Positions 34,338-44,945 of a DNA stretch of 64,000 nt are shown piece after piece (position 1 is the stretch's first letter; every line of letters starts with the position of its first letter). This DNA is from Burkholderia cepacia GG4 (GTDB lineage Bacteria > Pseudomonadota > Gammaproteobacteria > Burkholderiales > Burkholderiaceae). A program made the position numbers and the translations under genes. A model generated the notes under the pieces. It saw only the letters and a list, made by a program, of their open reading frames with translations. It was not told the origin of the DNA and did no database searches. The DNA lies in NCBI RefSeq assembly GCF_000292915.1, contig NC_018514.1:1736001-1800000 (forward strand), in the 5' to 3' direction.

Positions 34338-36263
34338 CTACGCCTGTACACCCACCCAACCGCTGTCAGGCCGCAGGAAGTGAAGATCGCGGTGGAAGCG
34401 AGTATACCCAACCCGATCGAAGAACTCGAGAATCTGGATCGCGCGCTTGCGGCCGAGCCCCGTCGCGTCGCGGAACGTCGCTGCATCGAGCCCGCCGCCG
34501 CGTGTCGGTGCGAGATGCGCCACCAGCCCGGCCAACTCGCACACGACTTCCGCGTGATAGAACAGGTCACGCACGACCTGCTGCACATCGCCGCGCCGCG
34601 CGAGCTTGCGCAGCAGCGTGCGCACGGCCTCCTCGGCCGCGCCCGTGTCGCGCGCCAGATCGCGCACCCACGGCGGATCGAAGCGCCCCGCATGGAGCAG
34701 CGGCAGCAGTTGCTGCGCCAGCGCTTCCTCGCGTGCATCGAAACTCACGGAATGCGACGGCAGATGCAGCCACGGCCCGCTTCGTGCAACCTCCCCGCCC
34801 GCCACCAGCGCATCGACCAGCGCACGCCACAGCGCATCGCCGACGAGCGGCGCCGCCATCCGCCGCAAGCGTGCCGCATCGAGTCCCTGCTCGTCCGGCA
34901 TGCGCTCGTGATACGCATGCAACGTGTCGATCGCGCGCGCCTGTAGCGCCTGCCAGTGCACCCGCGCCATCACCGTGCCGTCGTTCGACGCGCGCTCGCG
35001 TTGCCCGATCGCCAATGCATCGTCCGGCAGCGCGAGCGCGTCCGGCGCAAACCCAGTCAGGTGCGTGAGCATCGTGCGTGCGATGCCGAGCGGCGCCTGA
35101 GCGAGCAGCACATCGAGCCGCCCTTCATCGAGCCACGCCGCCAACGCGTCGAGCCATGCACGGCGCGCTGGCGTACGACGCTTGCGCGCGGGCCCGAACG
35201 GATCGAGCACGCGACCGCCGCCGACGGTGCGGGTCGCTTGCGGATTGCGGACGATGAAGCGATCGCCCGGCAGCGCGAACACGGGTTCGTCGAACACCAG
35301 TTGCACGCGCATCGTCTGGCCGGCCGCGAGCGTATCGCCGTCGAGCAGCGCGACGTGCGCGACGCGATGCAGCGTGCCGAGATGCACGTGCAGCGGCGCC
35401 CAGTGCGTCAGCGTGAGCCCCGCATCGGCCAGCAGCGCCAGCTCGACGTCGAGACGCGGCGACGTCGCGACGAGCCGCGCATCCGCGACGGTATCGCCGC
35501 GCTCGACGTCCGTCTTGTCGACGCCGGCCAGGTTCAGCGCGCAGCGCTCGCCCGCGCGGCCCGCCTCGACCGGCCGGTTCTGCGCATGGATGCTGCGCAC
35601 GCGCGCCGCGCCGCCGGTGCGCACGACGGCGAGCGTGTCGCCGGTCTCCACGCGGCCCGCGAACGCGGTGCCCGTCACGATGGTGCCCTGCCCGGCAAGC
35701 GTAAACACGCGATCGACCGCGAGCCGGAACAGGCCGTCGTCGCGACGCGCACGCCACGCCTGGGCCGCATCGGCAAGATGACGCTTCAATGCGGCGACAC
35801 CGGGATCGTCCGCGCGCGTGGCGCAGGTTTCGAAGATCGGCGCGCCGTCCAGCGTCGAGCCGTGCAGCCATGCGGCAATCTCGTCGCGCACCGCCGACAC
35901 GCGCGCGGCGTCGACGCGATCGCACTTCGTCAGCGCGACCGCGCCATGCGCGACGCCGAGCAGTTGCAGGATCGCGAGATGCTCGCGGGTCTGCGGCATC
36001 ACGCCATCGTCGGCGGCGATCACGAGCAGCGCGAAGTCGATCCCGCTCGCGCCGGCCGCCATCGTATGAATCAGCTTCTCGTGGCCCGGCACGTCGATCA
36101 GCCCGAGCACGTCGCCGTTCTCGAGCGGCGTATACGCATAGCCGAGTTCGATCGAGATGCCGCGCGCCTTCTCTTCCTTCAACCGGTCGGTGTCGACGCC
36201 CGTCAGCGCCCGCACGAGCGTGGTCTTGCCGTGGTCGATATGTCCCGCGGTACCGACGATCAT
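34338..36263 (-). CDS. selB: Selenocysteine-specific elongation factor SelB
   Basis: 641 residues. The GTPase domain opens [19 protein letters not shown] (G1), with DVPGHEKL (G3) and TKCD (G4). EF-Tu-like domains II and III follow. The last 250 residues are winged-helix repeats that bind the SECIS hairpin. It delivers Sec-tRNA to the ribosome at the fdnG UGA. The start is the ATG at 36263, which overlaps the selA stop by ATGA; a longer in-frame extension is false. selC follows after 41 bases. Confidence 0.95.
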   Translation of the reverse strand: MIVGTAGHIDHGKTTLVRALTGVDTDRLKEEKARGISIELGYAYTPLENGDVLGLIDVPGHEKLIHTMAAGASGIDFALLVIAADDGVMPQTREHLAILQLLGVAHGAVALTKCDRVDAARVSAVRDEIAAWLHGSTLDGAPIFETCATRADDPGVAALKRHLADAAQAWRARRDDGLFRLAVDRVFTLAGQGTIVTGTAFAGRVETGDTLAVVRTGGAARVRSIHAQNRPVEAGRAGERCALNLAGVDKTDVERGDTVADARLVATSPRLDVELALLADAGLTLTHWAPLHVHLGTLHRVAHVALLDGDTLAAGQTMRVQLVFDEPVFALPGDRFIVRNPQATRTVGGGRVLDPFGPARKRRTPARRAWLDALAAWLDEGRLDVLLAQAPLGIARTMLTHLTGFAPDALALPDDALAIGQRERASNDGTVMARVHWQALQARAIDTLHAYHERMPDEQGLDAARLRRMAAPLVGDALWRALVDALVAGGEVARSGPWLHLPSHSVSFDAREEALAQQLLPLLHAGRFDPPWVRDLARDTGAAEEAVRTLLRKLARRGDVQQVVRDLFYHAEVVCELAGLVAHLAPTRGGGLDAATFRDATGLGRKRAIQILEFFDRVGYTRFHRDLHFLRPDSGWVGVQA

Positions 36264-37699
36264 GCAGCCGGCCCCGCGATCCGCGCGCATTGCGCGACGA
36301 AAACCGCTTCGTCTGCGGCTTCGAGGCAGCGCAGGTCGAGCCGCAGCGCGTTGTCGGCGACGCGCCCGATCACCGGGCGCGGCCATTCGCGCAGCCGCTT
36401 CTCGAGCTGCACGAGGGCGCGGCCACCGCGCTTGCCGTCCGGCGTGCGCACGACGAGCCCGGCGCTCGGCAACTGATCGACCGGTAGCGCGCCGCTGCCG
36501 ATCTGGCTGAACAACGGTTCGACGCACACCTCGAAGCCGCTGCCAAGCGCCGCCTGCAGCGCCGGACGCACGCGTTCGGCCGCGTCGGCGATGTCGCGCT
36601 GCGGCCGCGTCAGCAGGCGCAGCGTCGTGAGCCGGTCGCGCAGGAATTCTGGCGCCTGGTAAAGCCGCAACACCGGTTCGAGCGCGGCGAGCGTCAGCTT
36701 GCCGACGCGCAGCGCGCGCTTGAGCGGATGTTTCTTGATCTTCGCGACGAGCGCGCGATCGCCGACGATCAGGCCGGCCTGCGGCCCGCCGAGCAGTTTG
36801 TCGCCGCTGAACGTGACGAGATTCGCGCCGGCAGCGACGGTCTCCTGCACGGTCGTCTCGTGCGGCAAGCCCCATTGCGACAGGTCAGCGAGCATGCCAC
36901 TGCCGAGATCGACCGCCACCGGCAGACCGTGCTCGCGCGCGAGCGGCGCAAGTTCGGCAAGCGTCACTTCCTTGGTGAAGCCGCTGATCGCGTAATTGCT
37001 GCAGTGCACCTTCATCAGCATCGCCGTGCGCGGGCCGATCGCGTCCGCGTAGTCGTGCAGATGGGTACGGTTGGTCGTTCCGACCTCGTGCAGCTTCGCA
37101 CCCGCACGTCGCATGATGTCCGGAATGCGGAACGCGCCGCCGATCTCGACCAGCTCGCCGCGCGACACGATCACTTCGCGTTGCGGCGCGAGCGCCGACA
37201 GGGTCAGCAGCACGGCCGCCGCATTGTTGTTGACGACGGTCGCGGCTTCCGCGCCCGTCAGTTCGCACAGCAGATCGTCGATCAGGTCGTCGCGGTCGCC
37301 GCGGCGGCCGGTTTCGAGATCGAATTCGAGGTTGACGGGGTGCGTGAGCGCGTCGACCACCGCGCGCACCGCGGCGTCGGGCAACAGCGCGCGCCCGAGA
37401 TTGGTGTGCAGCACCGTGCCCGTCAGGTTGAACACCGGTCGCACGGCGCCCGCGCTCTGCGCGGACAGCGTGCGGGCGACCGCTGCCGCGATGCGCACCT
37501 CGTCGAGCGGCTCGGCCGCTGACGGATCATGCTGCGCGGCGGTGCGCCAGCGTTCGAGTTCGGCGCGCACGGCATTCAGGACACGCGTGCGCCCATAGTC
37601 GGCGAGTAGCGGCTGCAGCGGCGCCGACGACAGCACGCGCTCAACGGACGGCACGCGTGCGAGGACGGCATTCAGTTCATTCAAACCCGGTTCGGTCAC
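36260..37699 (-). CDS. selA: L-seryl-tRNA(Sec) selenium transferase SelA
   Basis: 479 residues, PLP-dependent. The core has [26 protein letters not shown], the substrate-facing [29 protein letters not shown], and the Schiff-base lysine in [13 protein letters not shown]. It converts seryl-tRNA(Sec) to selenocysteyl-tRNA(Sec) using selenophosphate. It lies 75 bases downstream of fdhE and overlaps selB by four bases. Confidence 0.96.
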   Translation of the reverse strand: MTEPGLNELNAVLARVPSVERVLSSAPLQPLLADYGRTRVLNAVRAELERWRTAAQHDPSAAEPLDEVRIAAAVARTLSAQSAGAVRPVFNLTGTVLHTNLGRALLPDAAVRAVVDALTHPVNLEFDLETGRRGDRDDLIDDLLCELTGAEAATVVNNNAAAVLLTLSALAPQREVIVSRGELVEIGGAFRIPDIMRRAGAKLHEVGTTNRTHLHDYADAIGPRTAMLMKVHCSNYAISGFTKEVTLAELAPLAREHGLPVAVDLGSGMLADLSQWGLPHETTVQETVAAGANLVTFSGDKLLGGPQAGLIVGDRALVAKIKKHPLKRALRVGKLTLAALEPVLRLYQAPEFLRDRLTTLRLLTRPQRDIADAAERVRPALQAALGSGFEVCVEPLFSQIGSGALPVDQLPSAGLVVRTPDGKRGGRALVQLEKRLREWPRPVIGRVADNALRLDLRCLEAADEAVFVAQCARIAGPAA

Positions 37700-37774
37700 G
37701 TAATCGTGGCTCCATTTCCATGCACGGCAGGCAACCGGGGCCGGCGCTCGCGCGCCCGCCCCGGCTCCATGCCG

Positions 37775-38716
37775 TCAGTCCGCCTCTGCTTCGCGCGACA
37801 TGTCCGGCCACAGCAGCGGGTTCGGCGAACTGCGCTGGTAGCCGGCTTCGTTCATCAGCAGGTCGAGCGTGAGGCTCGCGAGATCGTCCGCCAGCGGCTC
37901 GAACTCGTAGTCCTTCTCCTGGTAGCCGATCTTGCGATAAGTTTTGCATTCGTCGCACGATTCGGCCTTGACGGCCTCGCTGCCGCCCTCGATCCCGTGG
38001 TACGCGATGCCCTTGGTCGAGTCGCAGTGCGAACATTTCGTGCGCACCATGTGCCACTCGGTCGTGCACAGCCCGCACTGCAGGAAACGGTAGCCCTGGA
38101 ACTGGCCGCCGACGCGCACCACGCTCGCGACCGGATGCGTGCCGCATACGGGGCACAACCCCGGCTGGTCGAGATACGGCACGTCGGCCGGTGCGATGCG
38201 GCTCGCGAGATCGGTCCAGACGACCTGCAGCGCGGCCATCACGAACGGCGCGGTGGCCGGATCGACTTCGGCGAAGCGCAGCGCGAGGATCGCGTCGGCC
38301 TGCGCGTCGAGTTCGGCGGGCGCCATCAGGCGCAGCCGGTCGAGCAGCTTCGCGAGCGACGGATTGACGAGCCCGGCGCTGTCGACGCGGTCGAGCAGTT
38401 CATACAGAACGGCACGCCACTGCGGGTCGCGCTCGCCGTCGAGCGCCGGCACGAGCGGCATCGAATGCTGCTGCGCCCGCGCGATCGCTTCGGGCGACGG
38501 CAGCGGCAGGTTCAGCGCCTGCAGCGTCGCGTGCTGTGCATCGGCGACGGTCGCCATCAGCCGCAGGTAGCCGCTGATCGGGTTCAGGTCGGCGAGCTTG
38601 CGCAGCCGCGCGGCGCGCGCCGCGAACGCGGTGCTGCGCTCCGGCAGGCGAAAGCGCGGAATGGCCGAATGATCGAGCGCCGAGATCTCGGTCGGTTCGA
38701 GAATGCGTTGTGTCAC
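37775..38716 (-). CDS. fdhE: Formate dehydrogenase accessory protein FdhE
   Basis: 313 residues from a GTG start (VTQRILEPTEI), the usual FdhE opening; the frame extends further upstream without support. Four CxxC pairs near the C-terminus (CPVC, CGLC, CSHC, CDEC) form the rubredoxin-like metal sites. FdhE is needed for maturation of membrane formate dehydrogenases. It sits between fdnI and selA on the same strand. Confidence 0.92.
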   Translation of the reverse strand: MTQRILEPTEISALDHSAIPRFRLPERSTAFAARAARLRKLADLNPISGYLRLMATVADAQHATLQALNLPLPSPEAIARAQQHSMPLVPALDGERDPQWRAVLYELLDRVDSAGLVNPSLAKLLDRLRLMAPAELDAQADAILALRFAEVDPATAPFVMAALQVVWTDLASRIAPADVPYLDQPGLCPVCGTHPVASVVRVGGQFQGYRFLQCGLCTTEWHMVRTKCSHCDSTKGIAYHGIEGGSEAVKAESCDECKTYRKIGYQEKDYEFEPLADDLASLTLDLLMNEAGYQRSSPNPLLWPDMSREAEAD

Positions 38717-38823
38717 AGATATGTCATCCAAAAAAACAAGCGCCGACGAATCGGCGCTTCTGGCGATTCCGCCGGTTGGCGGAACGATACGCCGCAACCG
38801 GCGTACCGCCCCGCTCCGATGCG

Positions 38824-39450
38824 TTACTTCACGCTTTCACGGAACCACTTCGGGTGATGCTTGCGGGCCCAGCCCAGCGTGACGGTGCCGCGCACCATCG
38901 CCCCGATCGAGCCTTTCACCCACAACGCCGCGTAAATGTGCACGATGATGCTCGCGATCAGCACGAAAGCCGCCGCGGCATGCACGACGGCCGCCGCGCG
39001 GATCACCCCGATCGGGAAGTAGAACGAGAAGTAGCGCCGCCAGATCACGATCCCCGACAGCAGGAGCAGCAGCAGGCACGCCACCAACGTGAAGAATAGC
39101 AGCTTCTGTCCGGCGTTATATCGACCGACGGGCGGCAGCTTGTCTTCCTGGTTGGTCAGCACGTCGCCGATCTGCTTCAGCCATTGACGGTCGTCCGCGT
39201 CGAGCGCGTTGTGATGCCAGAAGCGCACCACGAGAATCGCGAACGACACGAACATCACGAGCCCGACGAACGGATGCAGGATCCGCGTCCACTGGCCGCC
39301 GCCGAACAGCGCGGTGAGCCAGAACATCGACGGATGGAACAGCGCGAGCCCGGACAGCGCGAGCAACACGAACGTGATCGCGGTGATCCAGTGGTTCGTA
39401 CGCTCGTTCGGCGTGTAGCGGACGATCAGGTTGGGGTCGTCGTGCTTCAT
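38824..39450 (-). CDS. fdnI: Formate dehydrogenase gamma subunit, cytochrome b556
   Basis: 208 residues with four transmembrane helices. Haem-ligand histidines are visible in [25 protein letters not shown] and [21 protein letters not shown]. It anchors the complex in the inner membrane and passes electrons from FdnH to the quinone pool. Its ATG overlaps the fdnH stop (ATGA), and AGGAGG lies upstream within fdnH. Confidence 0.93.
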   Translation of the reverse strand: MKHDDPNLIVRYTPNERTNHWITAITFVLLALSGLALFHPSMFWLTALFGGGQWTRILHPFVGLVMFVSFAILVVRFWHHNALDADDRQWLKQIGDVLTNQEDKLPPVGRYNAGQKLLFFTLVACLLLLLLSGIVIWRRYFSFYFPIGVIRAAAVVHAAAAFVLIASIIVHIYAALWVKGSIGAMVRGTVTLGWARKHHPKWFRESVK

Positions 39451-40361
39451 TTTGCGTCCTCCTTGATGCGTCGCGCCTCGTCGCGGGCGGCGGCTTCCTC
39501 GTCTTCGCTGACCTCGTTCGGACCGATCCGGGTGTAGTGGAAGAACCCGGCCAGCGCGGTCAACGCAAGGCCGGCGACCGCGAGCGGCTTCGCGATCCCC
39601 TTCCACAGCTTCACCATCGGGCTGATCGACGGATTGTCGGGCAGCCCGTGGTACAGCGACGGTTTGTCCGCGTGATGCAGCACGTACATCACGTGCGTGC
39701 CGCCGACGCCCTGCGGGTCATACAGCCCCGCATGCTCGAAGCCGCGTTCCTTCAGGTCCTCGATCCGCTCGGCCGCGTGCTGCTTCATGTCCTCCTTGGT
39801 GCCGAACACGATCGCGCCCGTCGGGCAGGTCTTCACGCAGGCCGGTTCCTGGCCGACCGCGACGCGGTCGGAACAGAGCGTGCACTTGTACGCGCGATGA
39901 TCCTTCTTCGAGATCCGCGGGACGTTGAACGGGCAGCCGGTCACGCAATAGCCGCAACCGATGCAGTTCTCCTCGTGGAAATCGACGATCCCGTTGTTGT
40001 ACTGCACGATCGCGCCCGGCGACGGGCACGCCTTCAGGCAGCCCGGATCCTCGCAGTGCATGCAGCCGTCCTTGCGGATCAGCCATTCGAGGTCGCCGGC
40101 CGGGTTCTCGTATTCGGCGAACCGCATCACCGTCCACGAGTGCTCCGACAGGTCGGCCGGGTTGTCGTATACGCCCACGTTGGTGCCGACTTCGTCGCGC
40201 AGGTCGTTCCACTCCATGCATGCCGTCTGACATGCCTTGCAGCCAATGCACTTCGATACGTCGATCAGCTTCGCGACGCTCCCGGTCACCGGTTCGCGCG
40301 CCGTGGGCGGCGGCGTCGTGGTGGCCGAGACGCGCTTGATATCCAGCGATTGCAATGCCAT
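39447..40361 (-). CDS. fdnH: Formate dehydrogenase beta subunit, 4x[4Fe-4S]
   Basis: 304 residues. Four ferredoxin-type cysteine clusters: [37 protein letters not shown]; and [22 protein letters not shown]-terminal membrane helix ([19 protein letters not shown]) holds it to the inner membrane. It relays electrons from the FdnG centre to FdnI. It starts 10 bases after the fdnG stop. Confidence 0.95.
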   Translation of the reverse strand: MALQSLDIKRVSATTTPPPTAREPVTGSVAKLIDVSKCIGCKACQTACMEWNDLRDEVGTNVGVYDNPADLSEHSWTVMRFAEYENPAGDLEWLIRKDGCMHCEDPGCLKACPSPGAIVQYNNGIVDFHEENCIGCGYCVTGCPFNVPRISKKDHRAYKCTLCSDRVAVGQEPACVKTCPTGAIVFGTKEDMKQHAAERIEDLKERGFEHAGLYDPQGVGGTHVMYVLHHADKPSLYHGLPDNPSISPMVKLWKGIAKPLAVAGLALTALAGFFHYTRIGPNEVSEDEEAAARDEARRIKEDAK

Positions 40362-40371
40362 CTCTTCCCCC

Positions 40372-43300
40372 TTACGCCTTTTCGACCTTCACCAGGAACG
40401 ACTTGAATTCCGGTGTGTACGAGTTGCCGTCGCCTACGGACGGAGTCAGGGTATTGGCGAGATAGCCGGGCTTCGTCAGACCCTTGAAGCCCCAGTGCAA
40501 CGGGACGCCGACCGTCTGGACCTTCTTGCCGTCGATCGTCAGCGGCTTGATCCGCTTCGTGACGAGCGCGACCGCGACGATGTAGCCGCGCTTGGACGAC
40601 ACCTTCACGCGATCGCCATGCGCGACGCCGACTTCCTTCGCGAGGTCTTCGCCGATCTCGACGAATTGCTCGGGCTGGATGATCGAGTTGAGCCGCGCAT
40701 GCTTGGTCCAGTAGTGGAAATGCTCGGTCAGCCGGTACGTCGTCGCGACGTGCGGGAACTCGGACACCTTGCCGAACGACGCGCGGTCGTCCGGGAACAC
40801 GCGGGCGGCCGGGTTGTTCAGCGCCTGCGGGTTATCAGGGTGCAGCGGGTTCGCCGCGAGCGGTGTCTCGAACGGCTCGTAGTGCTCGGGGAACGGGCCT
40901 TCGTTCATCCCCGCGCGGGCGAAGAAGCGCGCGACGCCTTCCGGGTTCATGATGAACGGCCCCATCCCGTTCTCAGGCGGTTCGTCCGCCTTGAAGTCCG
41001 GGATGTCGACGCCCTTCCACGCGCTGCCGTTCCAGCCGATCAGCTTGCGGGTCGGGTCGAACGGCTTGCCGCTGACGTCACACGATGCGCGGTTGTACAG
41101 GATCCGCCGGTTCGCCGGCCATGCCCACGCCCAGTTCAGCGTCTGGCCGATGCCGGTCGGGTCGGAGTTGTCGCGCCGCCCCATCTGGTTGCCGGCCTGC
41201 GTCCACGCCCCGCAGAAGATCCAGCAGCCGCTCGCGGTCGTGCCGTCGTCCTTCAGCTGCGCGAACGCGGCGAGCTGCTCGCCCTTCTTCACGAGCGGCC
41301 TGGCCGGATCCTTCGGGTCGGGCAAATCGGCGAGCGCACGCCCGTTGAACTCCATCGCGAGCTCTTCGGGCGTCGGGCTTTCCGGGTTCGCGTACGGCCA
41401 GGTCAGGTTCAGGATCGGGTCCGGATACTTGCCGCCGTCCGTCTGGTACATCTTGCGCATGCGCAGGAACAGCCCCGACATGATCTCGAGATCGCTGCGC
41501 GCCTCGCCCGGCGGCTCCGCACCCTTCCAGTGCCATTGCAGCACGCGGCTCGAACTGACGAGCGAGCCGTTCTCCTCCGCAAAGCACGTGGTCGGCAGGC
41601 GGAACACCTCGGTCTGGATCTTCGACGAATCGACGTCGTTGTAGTCGCCGTGATGCTTCCAGAACTCGGACGTCTCGGTCGCGAGCGGATCCATGATCAC
41701 GAGCCACTTCAGCTTCGCGAGGCCTGCCGCCGTTTTCACCTTCGACGGCGCCGCCGCGAGCGCGTTGAAGCCCTGGCAGATGTAGCCGTTCAGCTTGCCG
41801 GCATTCATCAGCTCGATCGTCTGCAGCAGGTCGTACTGCTTGTCCAGCTTCGGCAGGTAGTCGTAGGCCCAGTTGTTCTCGGCGGTCGCCGCATCGCCCC
41901 ACCACGACTTCATGAAGCTGACGTGGAACGCCTTGTAGTTCTTCCAGTAGCTCAGCTGGTTCGGTCGCAGCGGCAGTTGCACGCGCTGCTTGATGTAGCC
42001 GTCGAAATCCTGCTCGGACTGCATCGGCAGCGTCATGTAGCCCGGCAGCAGGTTCGACATCAGCCCGAGGTCGGTCAAGCCCTGGATGTTCGAGTGGCCG
42101 CGCAGCGCGTTCATCCCGCCGCCGGCGATGCCGATGTTGCCCAGCAGCAGCTGCACCATCGCGCCGGTGCGGATGATCTGCGCGCCGATCGAATGGTGGG
42201 TCCAGCCGAGCGCGTACAGCACCGTGCCGGCGCGGCCGGGGACGGCCGTCGTCGCAAGCATCTCGCACACCTTCAGGAACTTCTCCTTCGGCGTGCCGCA
42301 GGTTTGCTGGACCATGTCCGGCGTATAGCGCGCGTAGTGCTGCTTCAGCAGGTTGTACACGCAGCGCGGATGCTGCAGCGTCGGGTCGACCTTCACGAAG
42401 CCGTCGTCGCCGCGCTCGTAGTCCCAGCTCGATTTGTCCGGGTACGCGTGCTTCTCCGCGTCGTAGCCGGAATAGATGCCGTCGTTGAACGCGAAATCCT
42501 CGCGCACGATGAACGAGAAGTCCGTGTAGTTCTTCACGTACTCATGCTGGATCTTGTCGTTCGTCAGCAGATAGTTGATGACGCCGCCCAGGAAGACGAT
42601 GTCGGTGCCGGTGCGAATCGGCGCGTAGTAGTCGGCCACCGAGGCCGTACGCGTAAAGCGCGGGTCAACGACGATCAGCCGCGCCTTGCGGTGCGCCTTC
42701 GCCTCCGTTACCCACTTGAAACCGCACGGATGGGCCTCGGCTGCATTGCCGCCCATCACGAGAATCACGTCCGCGTTCTTGATGTCGACCCAATGGTTCG
42801 TCATCGCTCCACGGCCAAACGTCGGGGCAAGACCTGCCACCGTCGGGCCATGTCAGACACGCGCCTGATTGTCGAATGCGAGCATCCCGAGACTGCGGAC
42901 CGTCTTGTGCGTCAGGTAGCCGACCTCGTTGCTGCCCGCCGACGCGGCCAGCATGCCGGTGGTCAGCCAGCGGTTGACCTTCGCGCCGTCTTCCGCCGTC
43001 TCGACGAAGTTCGCGTCGCGGTCGGCCTTCATCAGCTTCGCGATCCGGTCGAGCGCGTCGCCCCACGAGATGCGCTCCCACTTGTCCGAGCCCGGCGCCC
43101 GGTATTCGGGATGCGTCAGGCGGCTCGGGCTGTGGATGAAGTCGATCAGGCTCGCGCCCTTCGGGCACAGCGTGCCGCGATTGACGGGATGGTCGGGATC
43201 GCCTTCGATATGGATGATGCTCGGCTGCGCGTTCTTCGCGCCGTCACCGAGGCTGTACATCAGGACGCCGCAACCCACTGAACAGTAAGGACAGGTGTTG

Positions 43301-43443
43301 CGCGTTTCGACGGTGCGCGCCAGCTTGTACTGTCGGACTTCGGCGAGCGCTTCGGTTGGAGAAAAGCCCATCAGGGCTAGACTCGATCCGGCAAGCGACG
43401 TGGCCGTCACCTTCAGGAACTGGCGCCGGGACATTTGTAGCAT
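40372..43443 (-). CDS. fdnG: Formate dehydrogenase alpha subunit, selenocysteine-containing
   Basis: 1023 residues when the UGA at 42853-42855 is read as selenocysteine (residue 197, against Sec196 in E. coli FdnG). The two flanking open frames fit without gap: ...DNQARV, Sec, [21 protein letters not shown], the invariant FdnG/FdoG sequence. The N-terminus is a twin-arginine signal ([20 protein letters not shown]), followed by the [4Fe-4S] motif [10 protein letters not shown] and later LCPKG. A molybdenum or tungsten bis-MGD cofactor sits in the core. It oxidises formate to CO2 in the periplasm. Start at 43443; an ATG three codons later is the alternative. Confidence 0.95.
42809..42855 (-). 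promoter_or_regulatory. SECIS element of fdnG with the UGA(Sec) codon
   Basis: Directly after the UGA the message can fold: CATGGCC pairs with GGCCGTGG, CGACG-type bases continue the stem, and the tip carries GGCAGGTCTTGCC, whose GGTCT matches the SelB-binding tip of the E. coli fdnG and fdhF hairpins. This recruits SelB with Sec-tRNA to recode UGA. Confidence 0.85.
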
Positions 43444-43486
43444 GATGGTCTCGGCGTTTTTGTGGGGTGGGGTGCAACTGAAAGGA

Positions 43487-43492
43487 ATTATA
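43487..43492 (-). promoter_or_regulatory. Candidate -10 box of the fdn operon
   Basis: TATAAT on the minus strand, 43 bases before the fdnG start. The matching -35 region is poor, which suggests an activator. No clear FNR site (TTGAT-N4-ATCAA) is seen, although TTGATCC and GATTCGATCA lie upstream. Confidence 0.45.
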
Positions 43493-43583
43493 GACAGTTC
43501 AAGCAACTATGATCGAATCATCGGATCAATACTGATTTGTCTGATCCACCGATGCCCCGCGTTCAACGCGCAACCGAACCGTC

Positions 43584-44516
43584 ATGAAACGACAGATCAC
43601 CTCCGAGGCCACCCGCCTCGCGCAACAGCAGGCCAACTGGGCACTCGACGCATTCAAGCGTTTCTCCTCCGACCGCTGCTCGGCGATGGCCGCGAGCATC
43701 GCGTTCTTCTCGGCGTTCTCGCTCGCGCCGACGCTCGTGATGGTGATCGCCGTGGCCGGCTGGTTCTACGGCGACGACGCCGCACGCGGCCAGGTGTTCG
43801 AGCAGGCACACCAGTTGATCGGCAACGATGCGGCGGCCAGCATCCAGACGATCGTGCAGAACGCGCATCGCGCGGGCCAGCGCGGCGGCATCGCAACGCT
43901 GATCTCGTTCGCCGCTCTCGCGCTCGGCGCGTCGGCCACGTTCGCATCGCTGAACACGGCGCTGAGCGTGATCTGGCCGAGCACCGAGAACCGCTGGTCG
44001 AGCATGCTCGGGCTCGTGCGCGTGCGGCTGGTCTCGTTCGGGCTCGTGCTCGGCGTTGCGTTCCTGCTGATCGTGTCGCTCGTGCTCGATACCGCGATCA
44101 CGTTCATCGGTACCTGGCTGCTGGGCAATTCACCCTACGTCGCGATCACCAACCTGCTGCAGTTCTTCGTCGGCATCGCGGTGCTCGCGGGCGCGTTCGC
44201 CGCGTTGATGAAGTTCCTGCCCGACGCGCGCGTCGCATGGCGCGACGCGACGATCGGCGGGATCGTGTCCGCGATCCTGTTCTCCGGCGGCAAGAAGCTG
44301 TTCGCGCTGTACCTCGCGCACGCGGGCACCGCAAGTGCGTTCGGCGCGGCCGGATCGTTCGCGGTCCTGCTGATGTGGTTGTACTTCTCGGCGGCCGTGC
44401 TGCTGCTCGGCGCGGAATTCGCAGCCGCACGCGGCGATGCGCATCGCCGCACCGGCAACGTACCGGTAACGGCCGCGCCGGCGGATCGCACCGCCGATCG
44501 CTCGCGCGGCAACTGA
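43584..44516 (+). CDS. YihY/BrkB-family inner-membrane protein
   Basis: 310 residues with six hydrophobic helices. The opening FKRFSSDRCSAMAASIAFFSAFSLAP and the later SENRWSSMLGL- and AGSFAVLLMWLYFSAAVLLLGAEFAAA-type stretches are the standard YihY/UPF0761 pattern. Older annotations call it ribonuclease BN, which has been disproved; its function is unknown. It is divergent from the fdn operon across 140 bases. Confidence 0.88.
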   Translation: MKRQITSEATRLAQQQANWALDAFKRFSSDRCSAMAASIAFFSAFSLAPTLVMVIAVAGWFYGDDAARGQVFEQAHQLIGNDAAASIQTIVQNAHRAGQRGGIATLISFAALALGASATFASLNTALSVIWPSTENRWSSMLGLVRVRLVSFGLVLGVAFLLIVSLVLDTAITFIGTWLLGNSPYVAITNLLQFFVGIAVLAGAFAALMKFLPDARVAWRDATIGGIVSAILFSGGKKLFALYLAHAGTASAFGAAGSFAVLLMWLYFSAAVLLLGAEFAAARGDAHRRTGNVPVTAAPADRTADRSRGN

Positions 44517-44945
44517 TTGCCACCGCGTTGCTTTGCACGCAGCCGAGCGCCGAGTGTGCGCGGCGCACTGTCGCCGTACGCGACTCCGTGCCGTTTCGCA
44601 ACCACACCACCCGCCACGCCCACACACCGGGTTGATGCGTTCTTTGCATCGTCCGGCAGCACGCGCTGCAACGGCAAACGTTTGCACACCCCGATTTCCA
44701 TGCACCAACCGGCGAAATCCGCCCTGTGGCTGCCGGACGCGCCAGCCACTGCAACAATCGCAGCGCAGCAATTGTCAACTATTTCAAAAACAGGAACAGT
44801 TCTTGATGTGCTTGATATATATGCACTTTTTTCAGCTGTTACCTTTTCGAGACACTTTATTTTTTAAGCTTTCTTGCCTGTATTGCACTGAGCTATTCTC
44901 CAATCCGCAACAAATAACGAATCACTTGCGTGGAGATACTCAACG
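44517..44945. other. Intergenic region with the porin promoter
   Basis: 429 bases. The left half is GC-rich and without a gene. The right half (44760-44945) is AT-rich and must carry the porin promoter; TTTCTT with an 18-base spacer to TATTCT (44871-44900) is a possible -35/-10 pair. AGGAACAGTTCTTGA near 44790-44804 is an imperfect palindrome and a possible operator. Confidence 0.4.

Noticed and set aside
42841..42855. UGA taken as the end of a broken fdnG
   Set aside because: The flanking frames join exactly at the known Sec site and a SECIS hairpin follows.
40237..43281. Plus-strand frame of 1014 codons
   Set aside because: Antisense of fdnG; no recognisable domain.
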